From positions 1,178,001-1,242,000 of the forward strand of contig JAWHQI010000065.1 in assembly GCA_033032865.1 (NCBI GenBank): a DNA stretch of 64,000 nucleotides. The letters run 5' to 3'. The first letter of the stretch is position 1, and every line of letters starts with the position of its first letter. Of this stretch, positions 1 to 14,082 are shown in pieces. This DNA comes from Dactylorhiza incarnata. Lineage: Eukaryota > Streptophyta > Magnoliopsida > Asparagales > Orchidaceae. The notes beneath the pieces were generated by a model, which saw only the letters and a program-made list of their open reading frames with translations, was not told the origin of the DNA and did no database searches. The position numbers and the translations under genes were made by a program.

Positions 1-112
1 AGTCTTTAGAACTCATTTTTTTGAAAATATTTTAGAATATAAAAATTTGAGTGAGAGGATCTTTTGATCAAGGTGTTAACCTTTTTTTGATTAACCTCCC
101 TCTGATACTAAT
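1..112 (-). mobile_element. 5' internal stub of F1 retrotransposon with decayed primer-binding site
   Basis: On the minus strand this piece follows the F1 LTR at 113-1773. The complement of 101-110 reads TAGTATCAGA, one base from the TGGTATCAGAG primer-binding site for initiator-Met tRNA used by many plant LTR elements. The same leader (GATCAAGGTGTTAACC) recurs at 2640-2656 beside the second F1 LTR. The rest of the element lies outside the window. Confidence 0.6.
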
Positions 113-392
113 TGAAAGTGCACAGTGACTCCCCTGAGTATTCTCTAGAGGGGGAGGGGTGAATAGAGATTTAAAACTTTTCTATTAAATGTGCATAGAA
201 CAATAATAATTCTAATTACTAAGCATCCAGAATTCCAACCAGAATAAAATAAACATAGAATAATAAAACTAAGTAAAGGGACAACACGGGAAATTATCAC
301 AGCACATATGAGACAAGAGCTATAGTGGTTCCACAAAATATGGGTACTCCACTCTTCTACCACCTTGGTAGGAATACACTATCACAATGCTT

Positions 393-586
393 GAGTCTTT
401 TGATAAGGAGACTCTTAGAACCAAGATCTGAGTCTTTTGTTAAGGATACTCTTAGAACCAAGACTAGATCTTTTGCTAAAGAGATCTTGAACCAAAACTA
501 GATCTTTTGTTAAGAAGATCTTGAACCAGGCTAGATCTTTTCTTAAGAAGATCTTGAACCAGACTGAATCCTTTGAAGAGGGATTC
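393..586. repeat. tandem stem-loop array in F1-a LTR
   Basis: Six units of about 32 bp, each made of a 5-6 bp word, a loop like TTTTGATAAGG, and the reverse complement of the word, followed by a spacer CTTAGAACCA or CTTGAACCA. Stem pairs here are GAGTCT/AGACTC, AGATCT/AGATCT, GATCTT/AAGATC (twice) and GAATCC/GGATTC. One unit (GAGTCT with ATACTC) has a mismatch. Confidence 0.85.
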
Positions 587-1229
587 TCAGGACTCTTTAC
601 TCAGTTTACAGTAAAAAGAAAATAGAGTAAAGGAAGAAGAAGAATAAGATGAAGATTGTTCTTCTATGAATGAATCCTTTTGCAGCAATCAAAAAGGATT
701 GTAGACACTAAGTGTTTTCTGGATCCTTCTTTAGTGAATGAATCCTTGCTTGAGAGAGATGCAAGGATTATATGGCGCTGATCCAGTAGTTGATCTCTGT
801 ATATTTTGTATGCTTCTTTCAGAGAGGGAAAGGAAGAAGAAGCCTTCTGTTCAATCTGTACAGAGATCTGTCGTGTATTTTCTGTAAGGGAGAAAGCTGA
901 AGCAGAAAAAGAATAATATTCCAGAATAATAATCACTCTAATTTTGAATTTTGTATGTATATTCCTCTGTCGAATGGAGATGAATGACTTTCCTCTTCTG
1001 ATCTTTCTCCAGTTGGAATATCCAAGATGAATTATTGCTTTCTTTCTATTTGAGTTCTCTGTCCGTCAAAATCCTTTGTATAACTTCTAAATATATCAAT
1101 ATTGAATCTTTGGAATTCTTCTTTCCCTTCTGGTTCATGAACAAAATGTTATAATTCAAATAGCTTCCATATATATCATCTGAATAAGCTTCAGGATTGA
1201 TTCCAGGAAGTTTTCCAAAACTATGTCTG

Positions 1230-1600
1230 TATTCGACGTTGCGTCAAATAACTTTGCATTCTTATCGACGCACCTCTGAGTTCTGTTAGAAGCGACTTCG
1301 AAATCATCCCCAACTTTGAGTTGAACTCTGCTATCGACGTTGCGTCAATTTCTTATCGACGTATCCGTCGAGATGAAGACAGACTTTAAACTCTGACTTC
1401 TGCGTCGAATACATTTTGAAGTTGCGTCGACTTATAATTATGCTTCGACTGGCTCTGGCTTCTGCATCAAATACAATTCGATGTGGCGTCGACTTCCAAT
1501 GTTGCATCGACTCCCAGTATGAGTTATCTTTACTTCTATTTGAAGTTACTTCAACTTGCAGTCGAAGCTGCGTCTACTTTTTTTGACGCAGAATTTACTC
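1230..1600. repeat. array of GCGTCGA-type words in F1-a LTR
   Basis: More than ten irregularly spaced copies of words such as GACGTTGCGTC, TTGCGTCGA and ATCGACG occur here. They include both orientations, so many are self-complementary around TCGA. A similar zone is in F1-b (about 3800-4270). The role is unknown; it may be U3 regulatory or structural. Confidence 0.6.
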
Positions 1601-1773
1601 AACTGAATTTTGCACTCTTTTGACTGGATTTTGATACTATAATGTGAGTGTGACATCCTAGGACATCTAAAGACCAAATTACCCTTACTATACAATATGG
1701 GTAATAACTCATAGAGGATGAAATCACTTTTTCATAATTTGTAAGATAAATCAAGATGATGTTTTTCCCAACA

Positions 1774-2685
1774 GACCCGACAGTCTTTGATGAGGAGGGA
1801 GAGTCCGCAGGTGAAGGAGAAGAGGAGGAAAAAATGAGAAGAAGAGTGAAAGTTTGATTTGTAGTCTAATCACCTAGAGGGGGGGGGGGGGTTGAATAGG
1901 TTCTTCAAAAAATTTTAAGTCTCTTTTGAGTTGTTGACTATTCTAGTTCAGAGAAAGTAAAACAAACAACACAAAGAAGCACACAAGTATTTATAGTGGT
2001 TCCCCAGATGATGGGTACTCCACTATCCCCCTTCACCTATCTAGCAGTGTGCTAGATTTGTCCAACTCCGCCCATAAAAAACTCAGATCAATTAGCTCTT
2101 ACAAATCAGGAACTCAGCAAGTCCCCTACCTCAGATTACCTCCAGGAATCCTACCTCAGGTGCCAGCAGCAACCCTACCTCAGAGTGACAACACTCCTAT
2201 AGCTCAGATCCCCAGCAAGGATCCTACAACTCAGATTTCCTCAGAAATACTACCTCAGGACTTCACAGACCCTACCTCAGACTTTCAACAAAGTCCTACA
2301 CTCAGGCCTTCTCACAAGCCCTACACTCAGGCTGTCAACACATCCCTACCTCAGATCTCAAGGAGATCTCACAATAAGAGATTAGAAGAATGTTTATAAT
2401 AGATAGACTTTGAAAGATATAACTTTAAGCAGCTTGAGTCTTCTTATACCTTTCTGGATAGAAAGTCTTCTTTAGCAACAACACTTGATCAATCAACAAA
2501 AGCTCTTTAGTACCAGGATCAGTGTTGAGCTTTCTTGTATGAAGAAGTCTTCTTGCTCTCAAGAGTGAGAGCTTTCTTGTTGAAGCTTGGCTTCTTCTTC
2601 ATCTTCTTCTTTCTTTCTTTTTGAAGAGACTTGCTTTTGATCAAGGTGTTAACCTTTTTCTGATCAACCTCTCTCTGATACCAAT
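1774..2685 (-). mobile_element. F1-related LTR fragment and 5' leader of F1-b element
   Basis: From about 1868 the sequence opens with a CACCTAGAGGGGGG run (G run at about 1880-1893) and TTGAATAGG. It then has TATAGTGGTTCC and GGGTACTCCACT, the same landmark order as the F1 LTRs, but the stem-loop array is replaced by repeats of CCTACCTCAG at about 2118-2360. An open frame across those repeats (2049-2399) is repeat-derived and not called as a gene. The last 50 bases match the F1-a leader and end in a TGGTATCAGAGAG primer-binding site (complement of 2671-2683). Confidence 0.5.
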
Positions 2686-2971
2686 TGAAAGTGCACAGTT
2701 GTTCCGCTGAGAATTCCCTAGAGGGGGATGAATAAAAATTTAAAATCTTTTGATTAAAACTTGTTCAGAATTAAACACTAATTATTATAGCATCCAAGAT
2801 TCCAACCAAAAGTAAATCAATCACAGAATATACAAGAACAGGAGACATGCACATGATAAAATCACAGAAAATTCACACAGAGAGAAGACTCAAGAACTTA
2901 TAGTGGTTCTCCAAAACAATGGGTACATCCACTCTTCTACCCCCTTAGTAGAAATCCATTATCACAGTGCT

Positions 2972-3127
2972 GAGTCTTTTGATAAGGAGACTCTTAGAAC
3001 CACCGAGTCTTTTGATAACGAGACTTTTAGAACCGCTAAGTCTTTTGATCAGGAGACTCTTAGAACCACTGAGTCTTTTGATCAGGAGACTCTTAGAACC
3101 AGTTCTGAATCCTTTGAAGAGAGATTC
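2972..3127. repeat. tandem stem-loop array in F1-b LTR
   Basis: Five units with 33-bp spacing. The first four have stems GAGTCT/AGACTC or one-base variants and the fifth GAATCC with AGATTC. Because the period is a multiple of three, one frame stays open and reads repeats of SFDxETLRT. This is a by-product of the repeat, not evidence of a protein. Confidence 0.85.
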
Positions 3128-3455
3128 TTAAAACTCTTTTACAATGTGTTTGAATGAAAAAGAATGAGAGATTAGAATAAGAAGTCAGAATAAGAAATCA
3201 AAAGAATTATAGGATTTAGAGAATTCTTCTGATCAAGATCCTCTCTCAGAAGCACTGAGAATCTTTGAGCACTGTAGTGGATGATGAATCTTCAGATCCG
3301 ATGAATCCTTGATGAGCAGAAGGTCAAGAATTGTTCTTCTTCATAGATGTAGTTCAGATGATCTTATTCTAGATTATCTTATTTCAGAGAAAGGATGAAG
3401 ATGAATCTCTGCAGATTGAGAGAAGAAATCTACAGTTTAGAATTCTGTCGGGTAG

Positions 3456-3493
<38 letters not shown>

Positions 3494-4398
3494 AGAAAAA
3501 GCTATCTCCCTTTTGGAATTCGGTATCTATATAATCTTCTGTCGATTCAATTGAATTAAAATCGAGTCACTTTCTATTCTGATCGATTCTCCAATTGGGA
3601 TGTAGAAGGAGAATTATAGCTTTCTTTCTATATGTGTTGACAGCCCGTTAATGACCTTTAATATAACTTCCAATTTTATCACCTCTGAAACTCAAGAGGC
3701 TTTCTTTCTCAATTTGTACTCTTGCGATCATTAAGATTCAAATAACTTCTATATATAATCTGTATAATCCTCATTATCAAATTCAAGAAGTATCCATTTC
3801 TGAACTGTATTTGACGTTGCGTTGAATCTCTTCTGACTTCATATCGAAGCACCTTTGAATTCCATTAGAAGCTACGTCGAGATCTGCTTCAAAAAACCTC
3901 CGCTTTGAAAAAAACTCTGCTATAGACGTTGCGTCGATTTATTGTCGACGTATCCGTCAAGATAAAGAATGTAGACTTCAACTTTTGACTTCTGTGTTGA
4001 ATACCAGTCGATGTTACGTTGAGTTCAACTTTCATCAGTACTTCGAGTCCTTCTTGGCGCAATATCTCAATCTCCTCGGTGCCATTTGATTTAGAACAAA
4101 TCAAAGCATACATTGACTTAGACTTCTGTCACTGCGTCGATACATGGTCGACGTTGCGTCGCCTACCAATCAAATGAAGCATCGACTGGTAGTCTGAGCT
4201 ACCTTTTACTTCCTTTTGAAGTTGCTTCGACTTCCAATCAAAGTTGTGTCGACTGCTTTTCGACGCAGGTTTAACCCAACTGATTTTTGGTCTCCTGTTG
4301 ACTAGGTTTTGACACCTTAAGATGAATATGACATCCTAGGACATCTAAAGACCAACTTACCCTCACTATACAACTTGGGTAATAATTCCAAGAGAATA

Positions 4399-6449
4399 TG
4401 TAACATCCCGCTAGTACAAATAATATAACAGTAGGTCCGGCCGGGACCCCACGCTAATTGAACACACTAGCTAGACGTTAATAAGATGATAACAGGTAAG
4501 AAACTACACAAGAGTATCACAAGCATAAGCGAAAGCATTTAATAACATTACTTTCAGAATTGTCCACTATCCTAGGAATGAAACAATACAGATTTATGGC
4601 CTTAAGGCCTTACAATCAAACAATGTATCTAACTCAAAACAAACTTTGGCGCGCTGGCCGACAATATAAGGAAAGCAGTAAAATAGAGGTTGTCCTTCAA
4701 GGGCCAACACAGCATATGGCTTCAACCCACTACTTTTTGCTTGGCTCACCAGCACCTGCACCAACATCCAATAAGAGGTAAATGAGGGCCAGCTATGAAC
4801 TGACCACAAATCGCGCAACGATCCCCCCCGGCCATCTAGCCGGCTCAGGGGCGTGTCACCGCTAATCCTGCAAGCAAGTCGTACATGCAACATGTAATCA
4901 AATAAAGAAAGTGCAACTACACTACACAGGGTGAGGTTTCAAACACAATCAATCTTCTAGGTTGAGCATCAAAGTAAAGGGAACCTAGGTATGCACATGA
5001 TGTTGGTTGGGTTCACTCAGAGGATTCCCACAACCGCCTAAGCAACCGCATGAGGCTAACATAACATCAATCCACAATCAACTCCACCCTAAGTAATACA
5101 CACTTAGATGGGAAAAGAGCTTTTGGCCAGTCTAGGTGAACACCTTCCACGACCTCTCCCATGATCACACGGTATACAAGAGATTGGCACCTCTCACCGA
5201 TCTGCATGGAAACGGGTTCGATTCAGCTTTGCTCGTGCTCTAGTAGTCGTGATCTATTGTGCGACGCGGGTTCGACTTTGCCTCGGCCCGTAGGGGTTTA
5301 ACACATTCAAGTGTCACACACAACAATGGCTACGCACTCAATCCTTCCAAGAGGACTTAGGCTTCGCACACATATCCAATGAAGGAGGCACAAGATTGCT
5401 CCACTTCAATTCTCGTGGTGAAGGTTTGTATTCAACCACATTCTAAGCATGTGGCTTCCGTTAAGCTCTCCGAAAGACACCTAAATCTCAAGTCCCGTAA
5501 TACGATGTCATTTCTCACGGAGTCATTCTCCGGCACGCATTCTAGGCTTAACCTAAATGCACGTCACAATCAAGCCTCACCGATCCGGGATAACGACCAT
5601 GGGTAGGCTTCACACAAAATGCCTAAATCTGTACGTCTACCAGATTTCTACATGTAATATATGTCGGGGATGGACACAATCTACCCGGAGTTCTGAAGAA
5701 CTATAGGAAGTCCTACACTTCACTAATTAGTGAAAGAGACAACCTCAATATGCATAGAAAAAGAAATGAAAGGACCAAACACGTCCTAAGACCGGGAGGA
5801 AGGATCGTTACCCTTCCCGCTCTCTTCGGCGCCATGAATCCGAGATTTCAATTGGATGGAAAAAAAACCCACACCGGGCTGCTCTCCGTGGATCTGGAAA
5901 CGTCTTGCGATTCGGAGCTTCGGAGCTCCGTCAATGGCGGAAGATGCCTTCTTCTTCTTCCTTGGGCTCTCAGATTTCTCACATTTGGAGAGAGAGAGAG
6001 AGTGAAGATAGAAATAACCCTAAAGTTATCTCCTAAACATCCTTTAAAGGATTTCGAAATGATCCTAACCGTCGGATTTACTTTTCAGAAGGATCAGAAT
6101 CGTTTCGGACTTAGGATTTGACGTCAAGCTCCGTCAAAATCGAAACAGGTAAAAACAGCGCTATGTCTGCATTCGTCGAGTAGTCAAGATAATTTGTCGA
6201 GACATCAGAATTCGTCGAGTAATTATGACGATTCGTCGAGACCACTCGAGACCCTTCGACAATTCGTTGAAACACGGTGTTCGTCGATACTCACGAACCC
6301 ATTCGACGATTCATCGAGTTCCTTCGACGATTCATCGAGACATCAAAATTCGTTGACTAAGTACAATTCGTCGAGGCCACCCAAGTCCTTTCGACGAATA
6401 CTAGCAGTACTTCTTTTCAACCCTATTTTGGGAAAAGTGGGGTGTTACA
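4399..6449. mobile_element. solo LTR of F3 family inserted in F1-b
   Basis: A 2051-bp block with ends TGTAACATCCCG and GGGTGTTACA interrupts the F1-b LTR. It holds no gag or pol domain and has no adjacent primer-binding site or polypurine tract, so it fits a solo LTR left by recombination. It shares GGTCCGGCCGGGACCCC-like text with the LTR that starts at 7019. A target duplication is not clear (flanks GAATA and AAATG). The open frames at 5379-5606 and 5750-6121 have no recognised motif and are not called. Confidence 0.65.
6173..6395. repeat. TTCGTCGA word array near the end of the F3-a LTR
   Basis: About ten copies of TTCGTCGA, its inverse TCGACGA and close variants occur at irregular spacing. 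Pairs such as TTCGACGATTCATCGAG occur twice about 25 bp apart. Confidence 0.6.
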
Positions 6450-6507
6450 AAATGAAATCACTTTTACATAATTTGTAAGGTAAATCATGAGGGTGTTTTT
6501 CCCAACA

Positions 6508-7018
6508 TCTTTAGCTCTAAAGATTTTACATTGAAACTCTTCCTACACTGGACCTTTGCCAAGTCCATTTACAATGACCTAGCATAGGAACGACCAATAT
6601 AGTTGCCACATCAGGAGTGGGAGGTGCAACATTTGGTGCAAGCCTCTCCGGTCTGGCATCTAGTGTGGCTATTACGACCTCTACTATCATCTTGCACATC
6701 TCCACAGAAGGAGGGATCGCTGCAGTAGAAGCTTACATACTGCTCTGATCACCAGTGTCACAAGGTTGAGATGGCTTCACACCGCTCCTAGTCTCCTATA
6801 AACGTGAAACACATAATTTAACAACCGTAAACACATCATAACCGCAATCATGGAATGCTCAGGTTCCAGAATAAGCAAACATTTTCATTTCTAAATGGAC
6901 ATTCATCTTCACACTAGTTTTTTAGGTCAACGCACTACATATGCGCATCACCCCTTAAAAGGGTTCGTCCTCAAACCTAACAACTACAAATCATTTTTCT
7001 AAGGCTATGATACCAAAT
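6508..7018 (-). mobile_element. 5' internal leader of F3-b element with primer-binding site
   Basis: The complement of 7004-7015 reads TGGTATCATAGC, a near match to the initiator-Met primer-binding site, three bases from the LTR start at 7019. The leader text GGTTCGTCCTCAAACC (6962-6977) is of the kind found upstream of gypsy gag genes. No gag domain is readable, so the element is truncated at the F1-b boundary. Confidence 0.5.
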
Positions 7019-8640
7019 TGTAATACTCGACCTATCCACACATTATAATATGGCGGGTCCGGTTGGGCCCCCACAACATACTGCATATACAAGTAAATGT
7101 TATAAAGAGGTACATAATAAATCTCACATCCATAAGAGTAACACTAGCATAAGCAACATCTCTATGAATGTCCATCACTACATTAGGAATGTAAAAGTAG
7201 TTTGGCTTTATGGCCTTACATCACATTATAAAGGAATACAAAATAAAATAAGCAATTTAAAATAATTGCTTTGTTGGCAGCAGGCTAGGATCATGCGCAA
7301 CCACATATCATTCATCTTTCCTTTTTAGAATAGTTTTGGGCTTTAGCCCGCTAAATTCGTCTGCGAGCTATGCTTCTTGCACTAAACACAAGTTAGAGAA
7401 AACGAGGGTCGGCTATGAGCTGACCAAAAAAACACATAATAACTGCTTCCCCCGGTCATCCTAGCAGACTTCGGGGAGGATCACCGCACACCTACAAGTA
7501 CACACGAGCAACATTCAATATGTATCCAAAATAGGAAAACAACTATGTTATATTATACATGGCTCAATCACGATCAATCTTCTAGGTTTGCATATGTATA
7601 TAAGTGGACCTAGGAATGCATGATGTTTGGGTTCACCCAATGTCTCACCACAATCTCGTATCACATCATTATATGTACTAGTAGAGTAAACATAACAATC
7701 ACACATGAATTAGGTCACTCGCGCCCACCAATTTTACATCACAAGTAATCAAGCAACGAGGGAGGTCTAGGGTCATCTCAACCTACTGGTGGGAGGTATA
7801 ACATCATCTCTACCATTGCACGTTATTATAGAAGTTCTGGGTTCATCGAGACTATCATCCAACAATAGGGAGGTATAGGGTCATCTCACCTCTTGCCAGG
7901 AGTCAACCACCGAATACCAAGCAAGGAGATTTAGTCATCTTCATCATCACAAAGCATCATGCAAGAAGCACACAATCAATATACAATCAGTGCTTTCACC
8001 ACTAGCCATTCATTAGTCCATCCTCGCGGCTGACGAATGATAATACGTTCTACAAACACTATGGCATCCTTGACTTCTCTTGCTAAGAGTTTCCATCATG
8101 GGTTTTCTTAGGAATACCCAAAATATCCAGAAATACGTGTATTCCCATATCTACTACACCGTTCATTTCAGATTCATTCTCTTGTAGGCCTTTTAGAGAA
8201 GTTTATATGCATTGCCATATCATTATCACCGATATGGTCCTATTGATATGGGTAGGCTTCAAAAACCATGTCTAATCTGATCCCATATGTCAAAATCACT
8301 AATGCATTCTATCGGGGTAGCAATCCCATGCCCCGAGTTTCTAACGAACCAAAGAAAATCATACCCTCCATTAATTAGTAGAGGAGACTCTCTGATGTAA
8401 GAAATCAAAAAGGACATGAACATTCATTGATCTTAAGACAAGAAAGAGAAGTCATACCCTTGGATCTCTCTTCGGTGCCATAGAGGGTAGAAGAGATCAA
8501 GACTATATGAGTCATCCACAGATCTTGAATTAGAATTTCGTTTACAGCTCCCACTCAACTCCAGCAGCAAGATCGCCTAAACTGGGTATGTCGCCCTCTA
8601 TCTCTCGCTCTCGATTTCCAAAATAACCAAAAAGAGAGTT

Positions 8641-8687
<47 letters not shown>

Positions 8688-8954
8688 ACACACACACATT
8701 TCGACTTAAGAGGGTGTCAAGAAAGGGATGCAGCCGTCGAATTAACATTCCCATGATTTGCGGCCTCAAATGAGTGAAAACACTTTATTTCATTTTCCTG
8801 GGCCCATCGCATTATGGCTTTTCGAACGCTCAACGATCGTTGATCGGTTTTTATGATCGACAATCGCTGATCGAATTCTCTTGATCGCTGATCGCTAATC
8901 GGCTTCTCTTGGTCGACGATCACTAATCGGCTTCTCTTGGTCGACGAACACTGT
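7019..8954 (-). mobile_element. F3-related LTR, copy b (right end unclear)
   Basis: Starts TGTAATACTCGACC after the primer-binding site. GGCGGGTCCGGTTGGGCCCC (7052-7071) and the AAGAGTAACACTAGCATAAGC region parallel F3-a. It ends in a cluster of GATCG-type words (8830-8950), equivalent to the TCGTCGA array of F3-a, and is then cut by another TGTAAGACCC start at 8955. The open frames at 8542-9004 are low-complexity products of C runs. Confidence 0.5.
8644..8698. repeat. (C)n(CA)n microsatellite
   Basis: About 30 C followed by about 13 CA units. A second C run lies at 8962-8986. Both are prone to length error in assemblies. Confidence 0.95.
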
Positions 8955-11318
<2,364 letters not shown>

Positions 11319-11861
11319 TGTAACATCCCCTTTCTTTTAGGCACACTAGAAGTCTTAGGGCGCCTCCTTTGGGCCCTCTGAGCCCAGAAAATCTGGACTA
11401 TGCTTTTCTAGATGAGAGAAAACTCAAACCATCTTGCTAAGCTCGACCGGCAATCTATGAGCCTTGATCAGTGATTGCAGATACTGATTCTTTACGAGAA
11501 TGAACTTCCTTTTATGAGCGCTGATAAAGGGAAGGCTCAGACGGCGAACGCTGAGCCCCGATCAGCGAATGACTTAGTGAAAGAGCTATGGTCGCTCTGC
11601 AAACAAATCTTCAAAGAATGGACTTGAGCTCGATGTGCGTTCAAGTATTTCGATAGACGAACGAGTCCCCAATCGATGAATGCCCGGTCGGTGATTGAAT
11701 AGCCGGTCGACAATCCTAACAGAATTAGCCAATTCTTCACATATCTTCATAGTTTCCTTCTGGCTTCCCCTTCTAAATGACTTCCTTCTGGCTTCTTCTT
11801 CTTCTGAGCAGCTTACCAACTTATAAATGATTTTGTATCATCAAATAAAAAAATCTCAACA
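11319..11861 (-). mobile_element. possible 3' LTR of a decayed copia-like element
   Basis: Bounded by TGTAACATCCCC on the left and CTCAACA on the right. On the minus strand the right edge is preceded by GTAGGGGAGAT, a purine-rich tract typical of the base just before a 3' LTR. It has a GATCAG/CTGATC word cluster (11460-11720) like other LTRs here. No target duplication was found. Confidence 0.35.
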
Positions 11862-12925
11862 ATCTCCCCTACTTAGTGAGGACAAAACCTTACAAAAAAA
11901 TGAATATAAGACTTAGAATTTCATCTACAGTAACTACTCCCCCCTTAATATCATTGTACTGATTCATCATTCTCTCTTCCCCTATTTTCTTTGTCCAAAT
12001 ACTCCTCTTCTGAAATAGATACTTCTCCCATAATCATACACATTTTCCCATAGTAAAAAAAATAGATATGGTTTCTTCGCAGTTAATATGAAATTTATAA
12101 CCCTGCTTCTTTTGTTCTGTATTTTAAGGTATGCTAAGACAATCTGCATCATTTATTCAAATAGTAGAACCTACCAAACCAGATGAAACCAAGACCAAAA
12201 GTTGCTGATATTTTAATTTGATCCGACCCACAAAAATCAGCCTAATGGTTAACTCTAATCTCATCTCATGATTCAAAAAAAATCAACAGAATCATATTAT
12301 ATGATGTTATTTTGTTCTTTCAGATTCAAAAACAATATAATTTGGATCAATATTTTGACCATTTACAACCCAAAAACAACATAAATGATTAGAAAAAAAT
12401 GATCCAAAGAGCACCATCTTTTAACATAAACAATCAAAATAAGATTTTAATTCTAGAAATGCAGGAGTAACTGTGTGTTAGGCGTCTAACACGATAATTT
12501 CTCTTACTCTTTATTATTCTTATTCCACAAGATAGCCATGAAACTGCAACTGAAAACACAAACAAAAATCAGTGGATTGAACCAAGCAAAGAACAATAGC
12601 AAAACAGCACAAGTGCCCAAACTACTGGGTTGAAATTGTAATAGAAAACTTAGTCTGTGTGAGGAGAAAGTATGGTGACAGCAAGTACTAAGCTTTCGAT
12701 CGAGCCATCTCCAATACTGATTGAATTTATACATTAAAAAAGCAAACAGCGGCAGAGGAGAAGGAGATGGAAAAAATTATAATACTGGTATGCTGCTATA
12801 TTCCAGCAGTAAGCCCACAACTGCTTTAGACCTAGACCCATTCACAGAGAAAGTGTGCAATGTCATTCACTATAGCAATATCTCATGTCTTGGAAGCAAT
12901 TTGTTAGTTGCTTTCAACTCTCTTA
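11862..12925. other. AT-rich stretch without a supported gene
   Basis: AT-rich text. The first part may be the 3' internal end of the copia-like element ending at 11861. The 76-residue open frame on the minus strand at 12504-12734 is hydrophobic and matches nothing I know. Confidence 0.4.
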
Positions 12926-13045
12926 GGGTCCGCTCGTTCGGAAGAAATTAGGGATTTAGAATTGGAATTTGAGTGTATAAGTTCAGCGAAAATGGGCTTC
13001 CAATTCTAATTCTAGGCTCCAAATTCCAGCCATACAAATGGACCC
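12926..13045. mobile_element. Tourist-like (PIF/Harbinger) MITE, 120 bp
   Basis: Terminal inverted repeats GGGTCCGCTCGTTCGG and, read inward from the right, GGGTCCATTTGTATGG. They are flanked by the 3-bp target duplication TTA (12923-12925 and 13046-13048), diagnostic of PIF/Harbinger MITEs. It carries AGAATTGGAATTT near the left and a matching inverse near the right, typical of Tourist-class elements with the GGGTCC start. Confidence 0.75.
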
Positions 13046-13821
13046 TTATAGATTGAATTTAAACATTTGTGCGGTTGACATGAAACTCGTCGGTCCAATG
13101 GGATCTTTCTTTCATGATAGGATGGCCGCATCAGTGGCTTGGCTCATTCCCTCGCTCAAAAATTCAGTATCTCCAGCCTATACACCTTAAAACAAAATTT
13201 CATTCAACTTAGTGAATCAAGTGCAATCAAAATCATTTTTTTTAAATGACAGGATATTTGTTGAAAGATAAAATTCACAAAATTTATCAATAATACAGGG
13301 AAAATTTTTGATGTTTCATCCATGACCATCAGTCCAATTTAAACTATTACATAATAAGACGACCACTATATACACTACTTTGTAACCACACACTTCACTG
13401 GTAATTGCAAAAACACACCCACCTACACCACTCATAATTGCAAACATCCACAACTCTGCTAAAAATAGCGAAAAAATTTTAATTTGGCCGCCCTTATTTC
13501 AAAAAAGTCGTCCACATGCATTCACGAGCTAGCAGACAATCTGTAAAGGGAAACCATTTATACAGCCTATCATGCCTATTAATAATGGGGGTATATTAGA
13601 TCATGGCAAATTATTTCTAAAATTTATTTCTTAAAATTGTGTTGTGGGGCTGCTTAGATCAGAAATTCAGGATGGGATTTCAAAACTTTTGATTTGCTGT
13701 TATCCTTCCTAAAAGTCTGTTATCTTAAATTAAAGAGTATTAATAGCAATTAAATTGAAGAGGGAAACAGAAAAAAAACAAATTAAAATTAGAGATAAGG
13801 CATGCAAATCTGGAGACACAC

Positions 13822-13885
13822 CTGGAATACAGCCGGCCATAGAACTACAGGAGACTGCAAGTGTCAAGGCCAACTTCACCGCCAT
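13822..13885 (-). CDS. possible first exon of an unknown host gene
   Basis: An ATG at 13885 opens 21 codons rich in Ala, Leu and Val, ending at CCAG|GTGTGT, a good donor site. The peptide starts MAVKLALTLAVSCSSMAG and resembles a signal or transit peptide. Continuation exons to the left could not be recognised. The neighbouring Tourist MITE fits a gene-near location. It could equally be chance. Confidence 0.25.
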
Positions 13886-14082
13886 TAGATGAAAGGATTC
13901 GGTTCTTTAAGGTTTCCCGGTAGCAGAAATCTAAGCAAATAAAAAGAGTAGAAAGAAAGAGAAGAAAATGAAATCAATGAACGCTAAATTCCGTCAAAGT
14001 TGCATACAAATTTACAATGAGTATCAACAGAAACAAAAACTGGGATTTTTTTAAGAAAATTAGGAGATAGACAAACTTTTTG

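Larger units (their letters stand above)
113..1773 (-). mobile_element. F1-family LTR, copy a
   Basis: The segment starts TGAAAGTGCACAG and ends TTTTTCCCAACA, so it has the TG...CA ends of an LTR, and it is flanked on its left by a primer-binding site. The same ends and internal order recur at 2686-6507 and in part at 28002 and 61762. The LTR is about 1.66 kb. From the left it holds a stem-loop array (393-586), an AT-rich stretch, and a zone rich in short GACG/GTCGA words (1230-1600). No long ORF is credible in it. Direction is inferred from the primer-binding site: the element reads on the minus strand, so this is its 5' LTR. Family-level lineage (copia or gypsy) cannot be fixed without internal domains. 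Confidence 0.75.
2686..6507 (-). mobile_element. F1-family LTR, copy b, split by a solo LTR
   Basis: Starts TGAAAGTGCACAG at 2686 next to a primer-binding site, and ends TTTTTCCCAACA at 6507. Aligning by eye to copy a shows that 4399-6449 is an insertion: the text before 4399 (CTTGGGTAATAATTCC) and after 6450 (ATGAAATCACTTTT) is continuous in copy a around 1690-1735. Without the insertion the LTR is about 1.77 kb. A (GA)n microsatellite lies at about 3458-3488. The stem-loop array is at 2972-3127. Confidence 0.75.

Noticed and set aside
393..586. Resemblance of the stem-loop arrays to a CRISPR array
   Set aside because: Spacers are not unique (they are the constant part), no cas genes exist, and the context is plant LTRs.
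2049..2399. 116-residue frame with repeated Leu-Pro-Gln segments
   Set aside because: Produced by CCTACCTCAG repeats in an LTR related to F1. No conservation of frame with other copies was seen.
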